Assembly: GCA_963815495.1 (NCBI GenBank) | Contig: CAWFGW010000011.1 | Coordinates: 138,316 to 202,315, forward strand | DNA length: 64,000 bases | Reading direction: 5' to 3' | From: CAWFGW01 sp963815495 | Lineage (GTDB): Bacteria > Bacteroidota > Bacteroidia > Cytophagales > JAAEPT01 | Shown here: piece after piece, positions 36,277 through 45,550 of the stretch | Numbering within the stretch: position 1 is the stretch's first letter | Layout: every line of letters starts with the position of its first letter | Made by a program: the position numbers and the translations under genes | The notes under the pieces: model-generated | What the model was told of the DNA's origin: nothing | Database searches by the model: none | What the model saw: the letters and a program-made list of their open reading frames with translations, nothing else

Positions 36277-36675
36277 TTAGCTACTAAAAAAACTAACAAT
36301 TTTTTGTTGAATCATACTCATTTTTTCTTCACTTAATGGCAGTTTTGGGCGAGAAAAATTCATGTCGTCTATTTTGTTTAAAGGAATCAAATGAACGTGA
36401 GCATGAGGTACTTCTAACCCGATAACTGTTACACCTATCCGCATGCACGGTATGGCTTTTTCAATTGCTTTTGCCACTTGTTTGGCAAACACATGTAGTT
36501 CAGCTAACAACTCATCGTCTAAATCATAGATGTAGTCAATTTCTTTTTTAGGAATAACTAAGGTATGCCCTTCAACTAATGGATTTACATCTAAAAAAGC
36601 GAGACAATTTTCTGTCTCAGCTATTTTATAACAGGGTATTTCACCATTGACGATTTTAGTGAAAATGCTGCTCAT
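36277..36675 (-). CDS. HIT-family nucleotide hydrolase
   Basis: A 132-residue histidine triad protein (HINT/Hit-like), hydrolysing nucleotide phosphoramidates or dinucleoside polyphosphates. The triad is in VPHAHVHLIPLN near residues 97-105. The start SSIFTKIVNGEIPCYKIAE and LDVNPLVEGHTLVIPKKE are standard for the family. It overlaps greA by 1 bp (stop/start), so the two are co-transcribed. Confidence 0.94.
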   Translation of the reverse strand: MSSIFTKIVNGEIPCYKIAETENCLAFLDVNPLVEGHTLVIPKKEIDYIYDLDDELLAELHVFAKQVAKAIEKAIPCMRIGVTVIGLEVPHAHVHLIPLNKIDDMNFSRPKLPLSEEKMSMIQQKIVSFFSS

Positions 36676-37148
36676 TATCTACTTATTTCTACCAGTTCAA
36701 ACTCCACTTCACCTGCAGGCACCATAACTTTTGCTATATCACCAACAGACTTACCTAACAATCCTTTAGCAATAGGTGAAGAAACTGATAATCTCATTTG
36801 TTTCAAGTCTGCTTCTTCCTCAGGAACTAGTGTGTAGGTCATTTCCATACCTGTTTTCTTGTTCTTGATTTTTACTATAGAAAGAATAGCTACTTTGGTA
36901 GCATCAATTTGAGAGTCATCAATAATACGCGCTGATGCGACTTTGTTTTCCAAGTCTGATATACGCATTTCTAACATGCCTTGAGCATCTTTCGCAGCAT
37001 CATACTCAGCATTTTCACTCAAATCACCTTTATCTCTCGCCTCCGCAATTTGCTTAGACATGTCAGCACGCCCACGGGTTTTAAGGTCATTTAATTCTTC
37101 TTTAATCTTTTCTAACCCTTCTTTAGTATAATATTGGTACTTTGCCAT
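36675..37148 (-). CDS. greA: Transcription elongation factor GreA
   Basis: A 157-residue GreA from the ATG at 37148 (MAKYQYYTKEGLEKIKEEL); the frame continues upstream to 37202, but those 18 residues run through the terminator hairpin of the preceding gene and are not coding. The N-terminal coiled coil (about 1-75) carries the catalytic tip GDLSENAEYDAAKD, with the acidic residues that stimulate transcript cleavage by RNA polymerase. The C-terminal FKBP-like domain ends in GEVEFELVEI. It is followed by a HIT gene with 1-bp overlap. Confidence 0.95.
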   Translation of the reverse strand: MAKYQYYTKEGLEKIKEELNDLKTRGRADMSKQIAEARDKGDLSENAEYDAAKDAQGMLEMRISDLENKVASARIIDDSQIDATKVAILSIVKIKNKKTGMEMTYTLVPEEEADLKQMRLSVSSPIAKGLLGKSVGDIAKVMVPAGEVEFELVEISR

Positions 37149-37173
37149 ATCTATCTTAATTTCAACTAGTTGC

Positions 37174-37210
37174 AAAAAAAACAGAACGGACCACATAGTC
37201 ATCCGTTCTG
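37174..37210 (-). terminator. Intrinsic terminator of the rsmA-mgtE-dehydrogenase operon
   Basis: On the minus strand, arms 37210-37202 and 37190-37182 (9 bp, CAGAACGGA type) are followed by a T8 tract (37181-37174). It lies 31 bp after the dehydrogenase stop and ends 26 bp before the greA start, so greA needs its own promoter or readthrough. Confidence 0.88.
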
Positions 37211-37241
37211 CTTTGCGAAGTTAAGCACTTTTTATTGAAAG

Positions 37242-38180
37242 TCAATGAGAGGGAAACTTCTCTGCTAATTTATTGGCTAACACTTCATTAATTTTATAAT
37301 ACGATTCATGGCTCCAGCCCGCCACATGAGGGGTTAAAATCACATTGTTCTGATGGGTTAACTTTGAAAATAAGTTTTTTTCTTCATCAGTAAAACTCCT
37401 TATTTTTTCGTTCTCTAACACATCCAATGCGGCCCCAAGTACCTTTTTGCTTTCAAGCAATGGCAACATATCTTGTAGCTTTAACACCTTACCTCTTGCG
37501 GTATTGACCAACCAAATTGGTTTTTTAAATTGTTGAATATACGCTTCATTGACCATACCTCTGGTTTCGTCAGTTAAGGGCACATGGATACTAAAAACAT
37601 CTGATTCAGCGTATATTTCCTCCATAGTTGCTTCCCGCACCCATTCATCAGAAAAGCCTTTTTTGTATTTATCATATGCTATAACTGTGCAACCAATTGC
37701 CTTTAATCGCTGAGCAAATGCCTTAGCCATATAACCATACCCTAATAAGCCTACTGTTTTCCCGCTTAGTTCATACCCACGATTACCTTCTCTGTTCCAA
37801 ACGAAATTTCTTATCTCATGATCTGATTTATAGATATTGTTCAACAGACCAAGCACCATTCCTAAAGCGTGTTCAGCTAGTGCATCACGATTTCCCTCTG
37901 GAGCATTGACTAAAACAATCCCTCTACGGGTTACTTCTTCCACATCAATTTGATCGAGACCTGCTCCTGCCCGGGCAATAAATTTTAAATGGGACACCTT
38001 GTCTAAAAAAGCAGCATCGACAACCAACTTACTGCGAATCACAAGCCCTTCATAATCGCTTATTTGATTTAAAATTTCTTCGGGCCTAATGGAGGGTTTA
38101 TAGTCAACTTCAATTCCAATAGCATGAAACAACGATGTGATGCTTTCATGCATTTCATCTATAACTAAGCATTTCATCAT
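37242..38180 (-). CDS. D-2-hydroxyacid dehydrogenase (phosphoglycerate dehydrogenase-like)
   Basis: A 312-residue NAD-dependent D-2-hydroxyacid dehydrogenase. The substrate-binding half contains LVIRSKLVVDA and RAGAGLDQID; the Rossmann segment GLLGYGYMAKAF has Ala at the third glycine position (residue 152). Catalytic residues are visible: Arg in NTARGKVL, Glu in ALDVLENE and His in LTPHVAG. It has no ACT or regulatory domain, so it is shorter than classical SerA. 3-Phosphoglycerate is one candidate substrate; glyoxylate or other 2-keto acids are possible. Start Met1 or Met2. It follows mgtE after 2 bp. Confidence 0.85.
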   Translation of the reverse strand: MMKCLVIDEMHESITSLFHAIGIEVDYKPSIRPEEILNQISDYEGLVIRSKLVVDAAFLDKVSHLKFIARAGAGLDQIDVEEVTRRGIVLVNAPEGNRDALAEHALGMVLGLLNNIYKSDHEIRNFVWNREGNRGYELSGKTVGLLGYGYMAKAFAQRLKAIGCTVIAYDKYKKGFSDEWVREATMEEIYAESDVFSIHVPLTDETRGMVNEAYIQQFKKPIWLVNTARGKVLKLQDMLPLLESKKVLGAALDVLENEKIRSFTDEEKNLFSKLTHQNNVILTPHVAGWSHESYYKINEVLANKLAEKFPSH

Positions 38181-38182
38181 GT

Positions 38183-39526
38183 TTAAATTAATAGTTTTGC
38201 GACACCAAAATAAACTGCAATTCCTAATAGATCATTCAGTGTAGTTATGAACGGACCAGACGCTAAAGCTGGATTAATTTCCATTCTATTTAAAATGTAG
38301 GGTGTAATTGTTCCTGTAAAGGAGGAAAGCAACACTACACTTAATAAAGAAAAAGACACGACCATTGCAATATCCATGTCCATAAAAAAGATATTAAAAG
38401 TAAACACTAAGCTGGAAATAGCGATACCATTTACGATAGATACTAAAAAAGATTTCCAAACGCGACTTACCACATCGTCATGATAATTAGATCCACTGGC
38501 TAAACCTTGCACAACAATGGAGGAGGATTGGATACCGACATTTCCACCTGTCGCCATAATTAATGGAATAAAAAAAGCCATTGCAGGAACTGCAATTAAA
38601 TCTGCTTCGAAAAAACCAATCAGCTTGGCTCCAGTTAAGCCCCCCATCATACCGATAAGTAACCACGGTAAACGCGAACGGGTCATCAACCAAATAGAAT
38701 CACGGTGCTCCACATTTTGAGAGATACCGGCCATCAACTGTCTTTCCAATTCCGCTTGCTCTGTAATTACATCAACAATATCATCAATAGTAATTCGACC
38801 CAATAATTTCTTTTGAAAATTTACTACAGGAATAGCTGTTAAGTCATATTTACTCATAATCTGAGCAACCTCTTCTTCTCCAGTAAATGACTCTACATAC
38901 TGCAAATCATCCTCATACAATTCAGATATTTTGGTATTATCGGAAGCCAATACAATCGCCTTTAAAGGAATTCTACCTAAGAGGATATCATTATCGTCTA
39001 CGACATAGATGGAATAAATTCGATCTACTTTACTTGCTTGACGTCTTATTTCGTCAATACATTGTACCACTGTCCAGTTTTCATTGGCTTTAATTAATTC
39101 TTTTGCCATTAAACCTCCAGCAGTATCTTCGTCATAGCGAAGTAGGTCCACAATGTGTGCGGCTTGTTCTTTATTCTTTAAAAGAGCAATCGTTTCTTGC
39201 CGTACGCGTAAGGGTTGTTCATTTAATATATCGGCCGCATCATCCGACTCGATATATTCAACAAACCGAGCTAATTCATCGGGGGTGTAATTTCGTAAAA
39301 ACTTAGCCCGCGTATCTTCATCTAACTCCGTGATAATTTCAGCTCCAACCTCTACATCTAATACCTCGAGTACATACTTCGACTCTTTGGTGTTTAACTC
39401 ATATAAAACCGAAGTAATATCTGCCGCATGCAAATCATTCAGATGCTCCTGAATAAATCGAACGTCTTGATGTTCGATGGCATCTTCTAAATGATTTAGT
39501 AACTCTTTTGACAGTTCAAATGGCAT
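38183..39526 (-). CDS. mgtE: Magnesium transporter MgtE
   Basis: A 447-residue Mg2+ channel/transporter. An N-terminal MgtE superhelical domain (about 1-130; LNDLHAADITSVLYEL, FLRNYTPDELA) precedes a CBS pair (about 135-255; IYVVDDNDILLGRIPLKAI, YDLTAIPVVNFQKKLLGRITIDDIVDVI), then five transmembrane segments (about 283-447) containing the pore motif LIMATGGNVGIQSS. Cytosolic Mg2+ sensed by the N and CBS domains closes the pore in known members. It sits between rsmA and a dehydrogenase with 2-bp gaps on each side. Confidence 0.95.
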   Translation of the reverse strand: MPFELSKELLNHLEDAIEHQDVRFIQEHLNDLHAADITSVLYELNTKESKYVLEVLDVEVGAEIITELDEDTRAKFLRNYTPDELARFVEYIESDDAADILNEQPLRVRQETIALLKNKEQAAHIVDLLRYDEDTAGGLMAKELIKANENWTVVQCIDEIRRQASKVDRIYSIYVVDDNDILLGRIPLKAIVLASDNTKISELYEDDLQYVESFTGEEEVAQIMSKYDLTAIPVVNFQKKLLGRITIDDIVDVITEQAELERQLMAGISQNVEHRDSIWLMTRSRLPWLLIGMMGGLTGAKLIGFFEADLIAVPAMAFFIPLIMATGGNVGIQSSSIVVQGLASGSNYHDDVVSRVWKSFLVSIVNGIAISSLVFTFNIFFMDMDIAMVVSFSLLSVVLLSSFTGTITPYILNRMEINPALASGPFITTLNDLLGIAVYFGVAKLLI

Positions 39527-39528
39527 GC

Positions 39529-40308
39529 TTATAAGTTTTGAATTTCTAAAGTAAGTTGAACAAACTGATCCACACTCAGCTGTTCTGCCCTTTTATTAAA
39601 AACATCCTTTTCAAGTAATTCTGTTGGTAAATTTAGCGGTTTTAATGCGTTGCGCAAGGTCTTCCTTCTATTATTAAACCCTTGTTTCACCACCCTAACA
39701 AAGAGTTTTTCATCGCATAACAATTGAGTAACATTGTTACGCTTTAAACGCACCACAGCCGACTGCACTTTCGGTGGTGGAATAAACACATCAGCATCTA
39801 CAGTAAATAAGTACTCCACTTCGTAATAGGCTTGAAGGAAGACACTCAGAATACCGTATTTCTTGGAACCTTCCTTAGACGCAATTCTTTCGGCTACTTC
39901 TTTTTGCAACATCCCTACAACCGTGGGTACGCAATGTTTTAACTCCAATACTTTAAAAAATATTTGAGAAGAGATGTTGTAAGGGAAGTTTCCGATGATA
40001 GCAAAGGGCTCTGGGATAAGTTCCTCCCAGTTTTCTTGTAAAAAATCGCCCTCAATAATCCTTAGTTCTGGGTAATGTACTGACAAATAAGCAACAGACT
40101 CCTTATCGATTTCCGCTACAGCCAGTTTTTTTTGTTCTTCTTGAATCATATATTTAGTCAAAACCCCCATTCCAGGACCTATTTCTAACACCGCGGGAAC
40201 ATTACAATGCTTGAGTAATGCGTCCACAATATTTTTTGCTACATATTCATCATTCAAGAAATGCTGTCCTAAATGTTTTTTTGGCTTAACTTTATCCATC
40301 CGTATCAA
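39529..40308 (-). CDS. rsmA: 16S rRNA (A1518/A1519) dimethyltransferase
   Basis: A 259-residue KsgA/RsmA that dimethylates two adjacent adenosines in helix 45 of 16S rRNA. Motifs: KKHLGQHFLND near residue 10, the SAM-binding LEIGPGMGVLT, and the catalytic IGNFPYNISSQI (NLPY-type, Phe variant). The C-terminal domain has FNNRRKTLRNAL. Starts at 40308 or at the Met codon at 40299. It is head-to-head with the peptidase gene with only 16 or 25 bp between starts, and leads a three-gene operon with mgtE and the dehydrogenase. Confidence 0.96.
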   Translation of the reverse strand: MIRMDKVKPKKHLGQHFLNDEYVAKNIVDALLKHCNVPAVLEIGPGMGVLTKYMIQEEQKKLAVAEIDKESVAYLSVHYPELRIIEGDFLQENWEELIPEPFAIIGNFPYNISSQIFFKVLELKHCVPTVVGMLQKEVAERIASKEGSKKYGILSVFLQAYYEVEYLFTVDADVFIPPPKVQSAVVRLKRNNVTQLLCDEKLFVRVVKQGFNNRRKTLRNALKPLNLPTELLEKDVFNKRAEQLSVDQFVQLTLEIQNL

Positions 40309-40324
40309 TTATAAAATAGTCCTT

Positions 40325-41725
40325 ATGCCCGTTGCTCTATCCCATCAAACACAAGCATCTTCCAAATATCAAGTATTTCTGTGTAACAAGTCGACTCTTA
40401 CTTCTTTTAATATAGAAATTCAAGAACACCTCGCAACTAAAGAAGAGTCAATTACCGTTTTAAGCTCCCAAAATGAGAAAACTATATACGTAAAATTGGA
40501 AGAAGAACCTTCTAGCACCACGCTCGAAAAAGCACGGAAATTAGGTTTTGAGTGTTTTCAACTTCTAAAAAGCAAAACCGACAACACTGTTTCTATCCAT
40601 TTGTCTAAAAGTTCATTGCTTGAGCAAGCTTTTTTAGAAGGTTTGTTGTTGTCAACCTATACCTTTGACAAGTATAAAACAAAAAAATCACCAGTTCTAA
40701 AAATTGAAATAGTGGATAATTCATCTCCTGACTTTTTTGATGAACTCAAAAATCTTACGAATGCCGTTTTCACTACGCGGGATTTGGTTAATGAACCCCA
40801 AAACACACTAAATAGCTCTGCCTATAAAACAGCTATTGAACAAATATTTCTGAAACAACAAGACGTAACCGTAACCATTCTTGAAAAGAAACAACTAGAA
40901 GCGCTTCAAATGAATGGGCTTTTAGCAGTGAATTCTGCCAGCAACCACCCCCCTTACTTTGCTGTTTGTGAATACAAGCCAAAGCAATTCAACAATAAGA
41001 AACCTGTGATTTTGGTGGGTAAAGGAGTCGTTTATGACACAGGTGGGTTAAGCATTAAACCTACCCAAAACTCAATGGATATCATGAAGTGTGATATGGC
41101 GGGATCGGCTGCAGTAATTGGCGGTTTACTAGCTGCAACTGCTAACTCCCTACCTTTACACCTCATTGCACTTATTCCTATTACAGATAATTGGATAGGG
41201 CCAAAATCTTTTGCCCCAGGAGATGTATTAAAAATGGCTAATGGAAAATCAGTAGAAGTAATGGATACAGATGCCGAAGGTCGGTTAATCTTAGCTGACG
41301 CCTTATTTCATGCTCAAAAATTCGACCCCGAATTAGTTATTGACCTTGCCACGCTTACTGGTTCAGCTGTCCGCGCTATTGGACAGGAAGGAATTGTATA
41401 TATGAGTAATGCACCCCAGAAACAAAAAAAAGCATTAGAAGAAAGTGGGATGAACACCTATGAACGACTGGTTGAATTTCCACTATGGGAAGAATATGGT
41501 GAACAGCTCAAATCATCCATTGCAGACATTAAAAATTTAGGCGGCCCAACAGCTGGAGCAATCACTGCTGGAAAATTCTTAGAGCATTTCATTGATTATG
41601 ATTGGATGCATTTAGATATTGCAGGACCAGCTTATATTGCTGCAACAGATAGCTACCGTGGTAAAGACGCTACTGGTGCAGGTGTACGATTACTTTATCA
41701 TTTCTTAAAGACATACAATTCATGA
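40325..41725 (+). CDS. M17 family leucyl aminopeptidase
   Basis: A 466-residue cytosolic leucyl aminopeptidase. The start at 40325 (MPVALSHQTQASSKYQ) is preferred; the frame runs 114 bp further into rsmA on the opposite strand. The C-terminal catalytic domain has the dinuclear zinc site: VGKGVVYDTGGLSIKP with Lys and Asp ligands, K-C-D-M-A-G-S-A-A-V, and VMDTDAEGRLILADAL with Asp, Glu and the catalytic Arg. ATLTGSAVRAIG and GAITAGKFL follow as in the family. It removes N-terminal residues from peptides. pdxA overlaps its 3' end by 4 bp. Confidence 0.93.
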   Translation: MPVALSHQTQASSKYQVFLCNKSTLTSFNIEIQEHLATKEESITVLSSQNEKTIYVKLEEEPSSTTLEKARKLGFECFQLLKSKTDNTVSIHLSKSSLLEQAFLEGLLLSTYTFDKYKTKKSPVLKIEIVDNSSPDFFDELKNLTNAVFTTRDLVNEPQNTLNSSAYKTAIEQIFLKQQDVTVTILEKKQLEALQMNGLLAVNSASNHPPYFAVCEYKPKQFNNKKPVILVGKGVVYDTGGLSIKPTQNSMDIMKCDMAGSAAVIGGLLAATANSLPLHLIALIPITDNWIGPKSFAPGDVLKMANGKSVEVMDTDAEGRLILADALFHAQKFDPELVIDLATLTGSAVRAIGQEGIVYMSNAPQKQKKALEESGMNTYERLVEFPLWEEYGEQLKSSIADIKNLGGPTAGAITAGKFLEHFIDYDWMHLDIAGPAYIAATDSYRGKDATGAGVRLLYHFLKTYNS

Positions 41726-42732
41726 GCGAAAAACAACTTCCAATTATCGGCATATCAATAGGAGACATTAATGGCATCGGTCCTGAAATCACCCTCAAAG
41801 TATTTTCCGATGAACGAATGCTTGCTTTTTGTACGCCTGTAATATATGCTTCGGGAAAATTGATAGCGTACTATCGCAAAAGCCTCAATATCAATTTTAA
41901 CTATAACCAAACGGACTCCATAGAAGGAATTCATTTAGGAAAAAATAACATTCTCAATTGTATTTCTCCTACTATTGAAGCTAAGCCGGGAGAACAACAC
42001 AAAGAAGCAGGTGATGCCGCCTTTCAATCACTGGATGCGGCTGTAAATGATTTGTTAGCCCGAAAAATCGATGCGTTGGTTACAGCACCAATCAATAAAA
42101 AATTGATTCAAAACGAAAACTTTAACTTTCCAGGTCATACAGAATACCTGACTGAAAAAGCTGAGGAACAAGATTCGTTAATGTTGATGACCAGTGAAGA
42201 TTTGAAAATAGGCTTAGTCACTGCGCATGTACCACTAGCAGAAGTAGCGAAACACGTTACGAAAGAAAACATTATTAAAAAAGCACTTCAACTCAATAAA
42301 ACACTTAAAAAAGACTTTCACATCCCGAAGCCCAAATTAGCAATTATGGGTCTTAACCCACATGCTGGGGATAATGGTTTATTAGGGTCAGAAGAACAAG
42401 ACATCATCATTCCTGCTATACAAGAATTAAACAACCAAGGGGTGCTTGCATTTGGACCCTTTTCCTCTGATGGCTTTTTTGGCAACTATAGTTTCAAAGC
42501 ATACGATGGGGTGTTGGCCATGTACCACGACCAAGGTCTGATTCCATTCAAAACTATTGCATTTGATTTGGGTGTAAACTACACTGCGGGGCTACCAATT
42601 GTAAGAACTTCGCCCGATCATGGCACTGCTTATGAAATTGCTGGAAAAGGAATTGCTAACGAAAACTCGTTCAGAGAGGCTGTATACCTAGCAATTAACA
42701 TTTCTGAGAAAAGAAAAACTCTTTTAAAATAA
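41722..42732 (+). CDS. pdxA: 4-hydroxythreonine-4-phosphate dehydrogenase
   Basis: A 336-residue enzyme of the DXP-dependent pyridoxal phosphate pathway, oxidising 4-phosphohydroxy-L-threonine. Motifs: GISIGDINGIGPEI at the N-terminus, FPGHTEYL with a metal-ligand His, GLNPHAGDNGLLG with a second His, and MYHDQGLIPFK with a third; then TSPDHGTAYEIAGKG. It overlaps the aminopeptidase by 4 bp. No other PLP genes are adjacent. Confidence 0.95.
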   Translation: MSEKQLPIIGISIGDINGIGPEITLKVFSDERMLAFCTPVIYASGKLIAYYRKSLNINFNYNQTDSIEGIHLGKNNILNCISPTIEAKPGEQHKEAGDAAFQSLDAAVNDLLARKIDALVTAPINKKLIQNENFNFPGHTEYLTEKAEEQDSLMLMTSEDLKIGLVTAHVPLAEVAKHVTKENIIKKALQLNKTLKKDFHIPKPKLAIMGLNPHAGDNGLLGSEEQDIIIPAIQELNNQGVLAFGPFSSDGFFGNYSFKAYDGVLAMYHDQGLIPFKTIAFDLGVNYTAGLPIVRTSPDHGTAYEIAGKGIANENSFREAVYLAINISEKRKTLLK

Positions 42733-42772
42733 CTTATTTTTGTCTTCCTTTTATTAAAAAACAAAAAAGTGC

Positions 42773-42780
42773 TAACTTTG
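42773..42780 (+). promoter_or_regulatory. Candidate -7 promoter element for the DUF177-rpmF-plsX-fabH run
   Basis: TAACTTTG matches TAnnTTTG and lies 20 bp upstream of the DUF177 ATG in the only sizeable gap (67 bp) between pdxA and the lipid-precursor genes. A -33 element is not clear. Confidence 0.4.
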
Positions 42781-42799
42781 CCGACCGATTAATAGTGTG

Positions 42800-43327
42800 A
42801 TGAGTAAACATAAACAGTTTGGTATCAATATTCTTGGGCTGAGTAACACTACTCATGACTACGAATGGACTATTAATAATTCGTTCTTTGAAGCCTTAGA
42901 GGAACCACTTATAGAAAAGGGAGACTTGAAAGTAAAAGCTGAACTTACAAAATCAGAACGAATGATTGTTGTAGATTTGGACATTACTGGAACAGTAGAA
43001 TTAGTATGTGATAGAAGTTTGGAACCCTTTAATCATCAACTCGATATAAAAAGCACCACCTACTTTAAGTATGCGGACGAATATGCTGAAATAAACGAGG
43101 AGGTAATTAACATTCCACACAATCTGGACAAATTAAACCTAGCTCAACTAATCTATGAAAATATAGGAGTTAACATTCCTATTAAAAAACTACATCCCAA
43201 GTTTGATCTTTCTGAACAAGAAAGTGATGACGAGGAGATCACACTGGTTTATGGTGACAAAGAGTCTTCTGAAGAATCAGAAAACATTGACCCACGATGG
43301 TCAGCATTAAAAAATTTGAAGAACTAA
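42800..43327 (+). CDS. DUF177 (YceD-like) protein
   Basis: A 175-residue acidic protein of the YceD/DUF177 family, nearly always encoded just before rpmF, as here (18 bp). Family features: TVELVCDRSLEPF in the middle, an ADEYAEINEEVINIPH stretch and the acidic C-terminus ending IDPRWSALKNLK. In E. coli YceD is proposed to act in 23S rRNA processing; in plants a homologue affects rRNA metabolism. ATG at 42800 is chosen over the GTG 3 bp upstream. Confidence 0.88.
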   Translation: MSKHKQFGINILGLSNTTHDYEWTINNSFFEALEEPLIEKGDLKVKAELTKSERMIVVDLDITGTVELVCDRSLEPFNHQLDIKSTTYFKYADEYAEINEEVINIPHNLDKLNLAQLIYENIGVNIPIKKLHPKFDLSEQESDDEEITLVYGDKESSEESENIDPRWSALKNLKN

Positions 43328-43345
43328 ATAAAATAAGTAATAACC

Positions 43346-43537
43346 ATGGCGCATCCTAAAAGAAAAACGTCAAAGACGAGAAGAGACAAGAGAAGAACGC
43401 ACGTGAAGTCGGTTGTACCTAACGTTTCTATCTGTTCAGTAACTGGTGAAGCTCACCTATACCACAGAGCCTATTGGCACGAAGGAAAATTATACTATAA
43501 AGGACAAGTAGTGCTTGAAAAAGAAGTTTTAGCTTAA
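43346..43537 (+). CDS. rpmF: 50S ribosomal protein L32
   Basis: A 63-residue basic ribosomal protein. The start MAHPKRKTSKTRRDKRRTH is the L32 signature (MAVPKRK-type). It lacks the paired CxxC motifs of zinc-binding L32, having a single Cys, so it is the zinc-independent form. It is followed by plsX after 17 bp, the conserved DUF177-rpmF-plsX-fabH order of many bacteria. Confidence 0.96.
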   Translation: MAHPKRKTSKTRRDKRRTHVKSVVPNVSICSVTGEAHLYHRAYWHEGKLYYKGQVVLEKEVLA

Positions 43538-43554
43538 CAAAACTTTTATTCAGT

Positions 43555-44493
43555 ATGAGAATAGCATTAGACGCAATGGGGGGAGATTTTGCCCCCCGCG
43601 CCATTATAGAAGGAGCTATTTTAGCTAAGAAAGAAGGCTTACATCCTGAGTCAGAAATCATCTTAGTTGGACAGGAATCTGTAATTATAGAACACCTAGA
43701 AGCTCTTGGTGGCTCAAAAGATGACTTTGAAATCAAACGTGCTGATCAAGTCATTGAAATGGGCGAACACCCTACTAAAGCAATTTCTCAAAAACCTAAC
43801 TCCTCCATCATGGTTGGCTTACAGCAATTGAAAGCCAAAGAAACTGATGCGTTTTGTAGTTGTGGTAACACAGGGGCAATGTTAGTTGGCTCTATGTTTA
43901 CTGTACGCCCTATTGAAGGAATTATCCGTCCAGGAATTGGAGGATATTTCCCTAAATTAAATGGCTATGGTATTGTAATTGACGTGGGAGCAAATGCCGA
44001 CTGTAAACCTGATGTATTAGAGCAATATGCGCAACTAGGATCTATCTATGTTGAACATGTTATGAATAAGCCAAACCCAAAAGTAGGCTTACTTAACCTT
44101 GGTACTGAAGAAGGTAAAGGTTCGCTTTTAACCCAAGCGACTTACGCACTCCTCAAATCTAATGACAAAATTAACTTTATCGGTAACATTGAAGGTAGAG
44201 ATTTTTTCAATGACAAAGCAGACGTAATAGTCTGTGATGGATTTACTGGAAATGTAGTTTTAAAAATGGGTGAAGAATTCTACGAAATAATGAAAGAACA
44301 AAACAACACGAATGCGTTTGTTGATAAGTTTGATTATTCTCACGTAGGGGGAAACCCAATTCTCGGAATTAATGGTAACGTGATTGTCGGTCATGGAATC
44401 TCTAACGCTAGAGCTGTAGTTAACATGTTAAAAATTGGCGAAGCAGCTGCTGAAAATCAGATTTCTGAGAAAATCAAAAAATCATTCAAATAA
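43555..44493 (+). CDS. plsX: Phosphate acyltransferase PlsX
   Basis: A 312-residue enzyme that converts acyl-ACP to acyl-phosphate for PlsY-dependent phospholipid synthesis. Motifs: RIALDAMGGDFAP at the N-terminus, SCGNTGAMLVG near residue 103, LLNLGTEEGKG and ICDGFTGNVVLK-type VCDGFTGNVVLK near residue 225. The C-terminus has GGNPILGINGNVIVGHG. Membrane-associated in known members. Gene order rpmF-plsX-fabH is conserved. Confidence 0.96.
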   Translation: MRIALDAMGGDFAPRAIIEGAILAKKEGLHPESEIILVGQESVIIEHLEALGGSKDDFEIKRADQVIEMGEHPTKAISQKPNSSIMVGLQQLKAKETDAFCSCGNTGAMLVGSMFTVRPIEGIIRPGIGGYFPKLNGYGIVIDVGANADCKPDVLEQYAQLGSIYVEHVMNKPNPKVGLLNLGTEEGKGSLLTQATYALLKSNDKINFIGNIEGRDFFNDKADVIVCDGFTGNVVLKMGEEFYEIMKEQNNTNAFVDKFDYSHVGGNPILGINGNVIVGHGISNARAVVNMLKIGEAAAENQISEKIKKSFK

Positions 44494-44499
44494 GTAATA

Positions 44500-45495
44500 A
44501 TGACTAAAATTCGTGCAGCAATTACTGGTATCCAAGGATACGTACCCGACTATGTGTTAACGAATGAAGAGCTTGCTACAATTGTAGACACCAATGATGA
44601 GTGGATAATGTCTCGCACAGGTATAAAAGAGCGTCATATATTGAAAGGAGACAAAGGCACTTCATTCATGGCTGCCGAAGCCGCAAAGCGACTGCTTGAA
44701 AAAACCAACACCAAAGCTGAAGACATCGATTTCATTATCGTTGCGACCGTAACACCTGACTTTGCATTCCCATCCACAGCAAACCTTGTTGCTGATATCA
44801 TTGGTGCAAAAGACTGTTATGGTTATGATATCTCAGCGGCATGTTCTGGGTTTTTATTTGCCCTATCAACAGCTGCCAAGTTCATTGAAAGCGGAAAAAA
44901 CAAAAAAATATTAGTGATTGGTGCAGACAAAATGTCTTCCATCGTCAACTATGAAGACCGTACCACTTGCATTCTTTTTGGTGACGGTGCTGGTGCTGCG
45001 TTAGTTGAACCCTACGAAGGAGAAGAAGGTATTATCGATGAAATATTAAAGTCAGACGGTAAAGGCGCTGAATATTTATATCAAAAAGCTGGTGGTAGTA
45101 GACATCCTGCTAGCATCGAAACTGTCACCAATAGAGAACATTTTTTACATCAAGAAGGCTCTACAGTATTTAAGTTTGCTGTCACTAAAATGGCTGATGT
45201 CTCGGCAGAGATTTGTGAGCGAAACAACCTTACTAGCGACAACATCGCGTGGTTAGTACCACACCAAGCCAACAAACGCATTATTGATGCTACTGCAAAA
45301 AGAATGGGGATTAATGATGAAAAAGTAATGTTAAACATCCAGAAGTATGGTAACACTACTGCGGCAACCATCCCTCTTTGTCTATGGGATTATGAAAAGC
45401 AATTGAAAAAAGGAGACAACTTGGTCTTAGCAGCTTTCGGTGGCGGATTCACGTGGGGATCGATGTATATCAAGTGGGCTTACGATTCTAATTAA
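44500..45495 (+). CDS. fabH: 3-oxoacyl-ACP synthase III
   Basis: A 331-residue KAS III that condenses acetyl-CoA (or a branched acyl-CoA) with malonyl-ACP to start fatty acid synthesis. Catalytic Cys115 lies in SAACSGFLFAL; His is in LVPHQANKRIIDA and Asn in YGNTTAATIPL. Flavobacteria are rich in iso-branched fatty acids, so a branched primer is plausible but not shown. It lies 6 bp after plsX and 55 bp before efp. Confidence 0.96.
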   Translation: MTKIRAAITGIQGYVPDYVLTNEELATIVDTNDEWIMSRTGIKERHILKGDKGTSFMAAEAAKRLLEKTNTKAEDIDFIIVATVTPDFAFPSTANLVADIIGAKDCYGYDISAACSGFLFALSTAAKFIESGKNKKILVIGADKMSSIVNYEDRTTCILFGDGAGAALVEPYEGEEGIIDEILKSDGKGAEYLYQKAGGSRHPASIETVTNREHFLHQEGSTVFKFAVTKMADVSAEICERNNLTSDNIAWLVPHQANKRIIDATAKRMGINDEKVMLNIQKYGNTTAATIPLCLWDYEKQLKKGDNLVLAAFGGGFTWGSMYIKWAYDSN

Positions 45496-45550
45496 AAATA
45501 TTTGGGTTTATAATCCTGTTCATTAATTTTAAAATTGAACTTAAAAGTAA

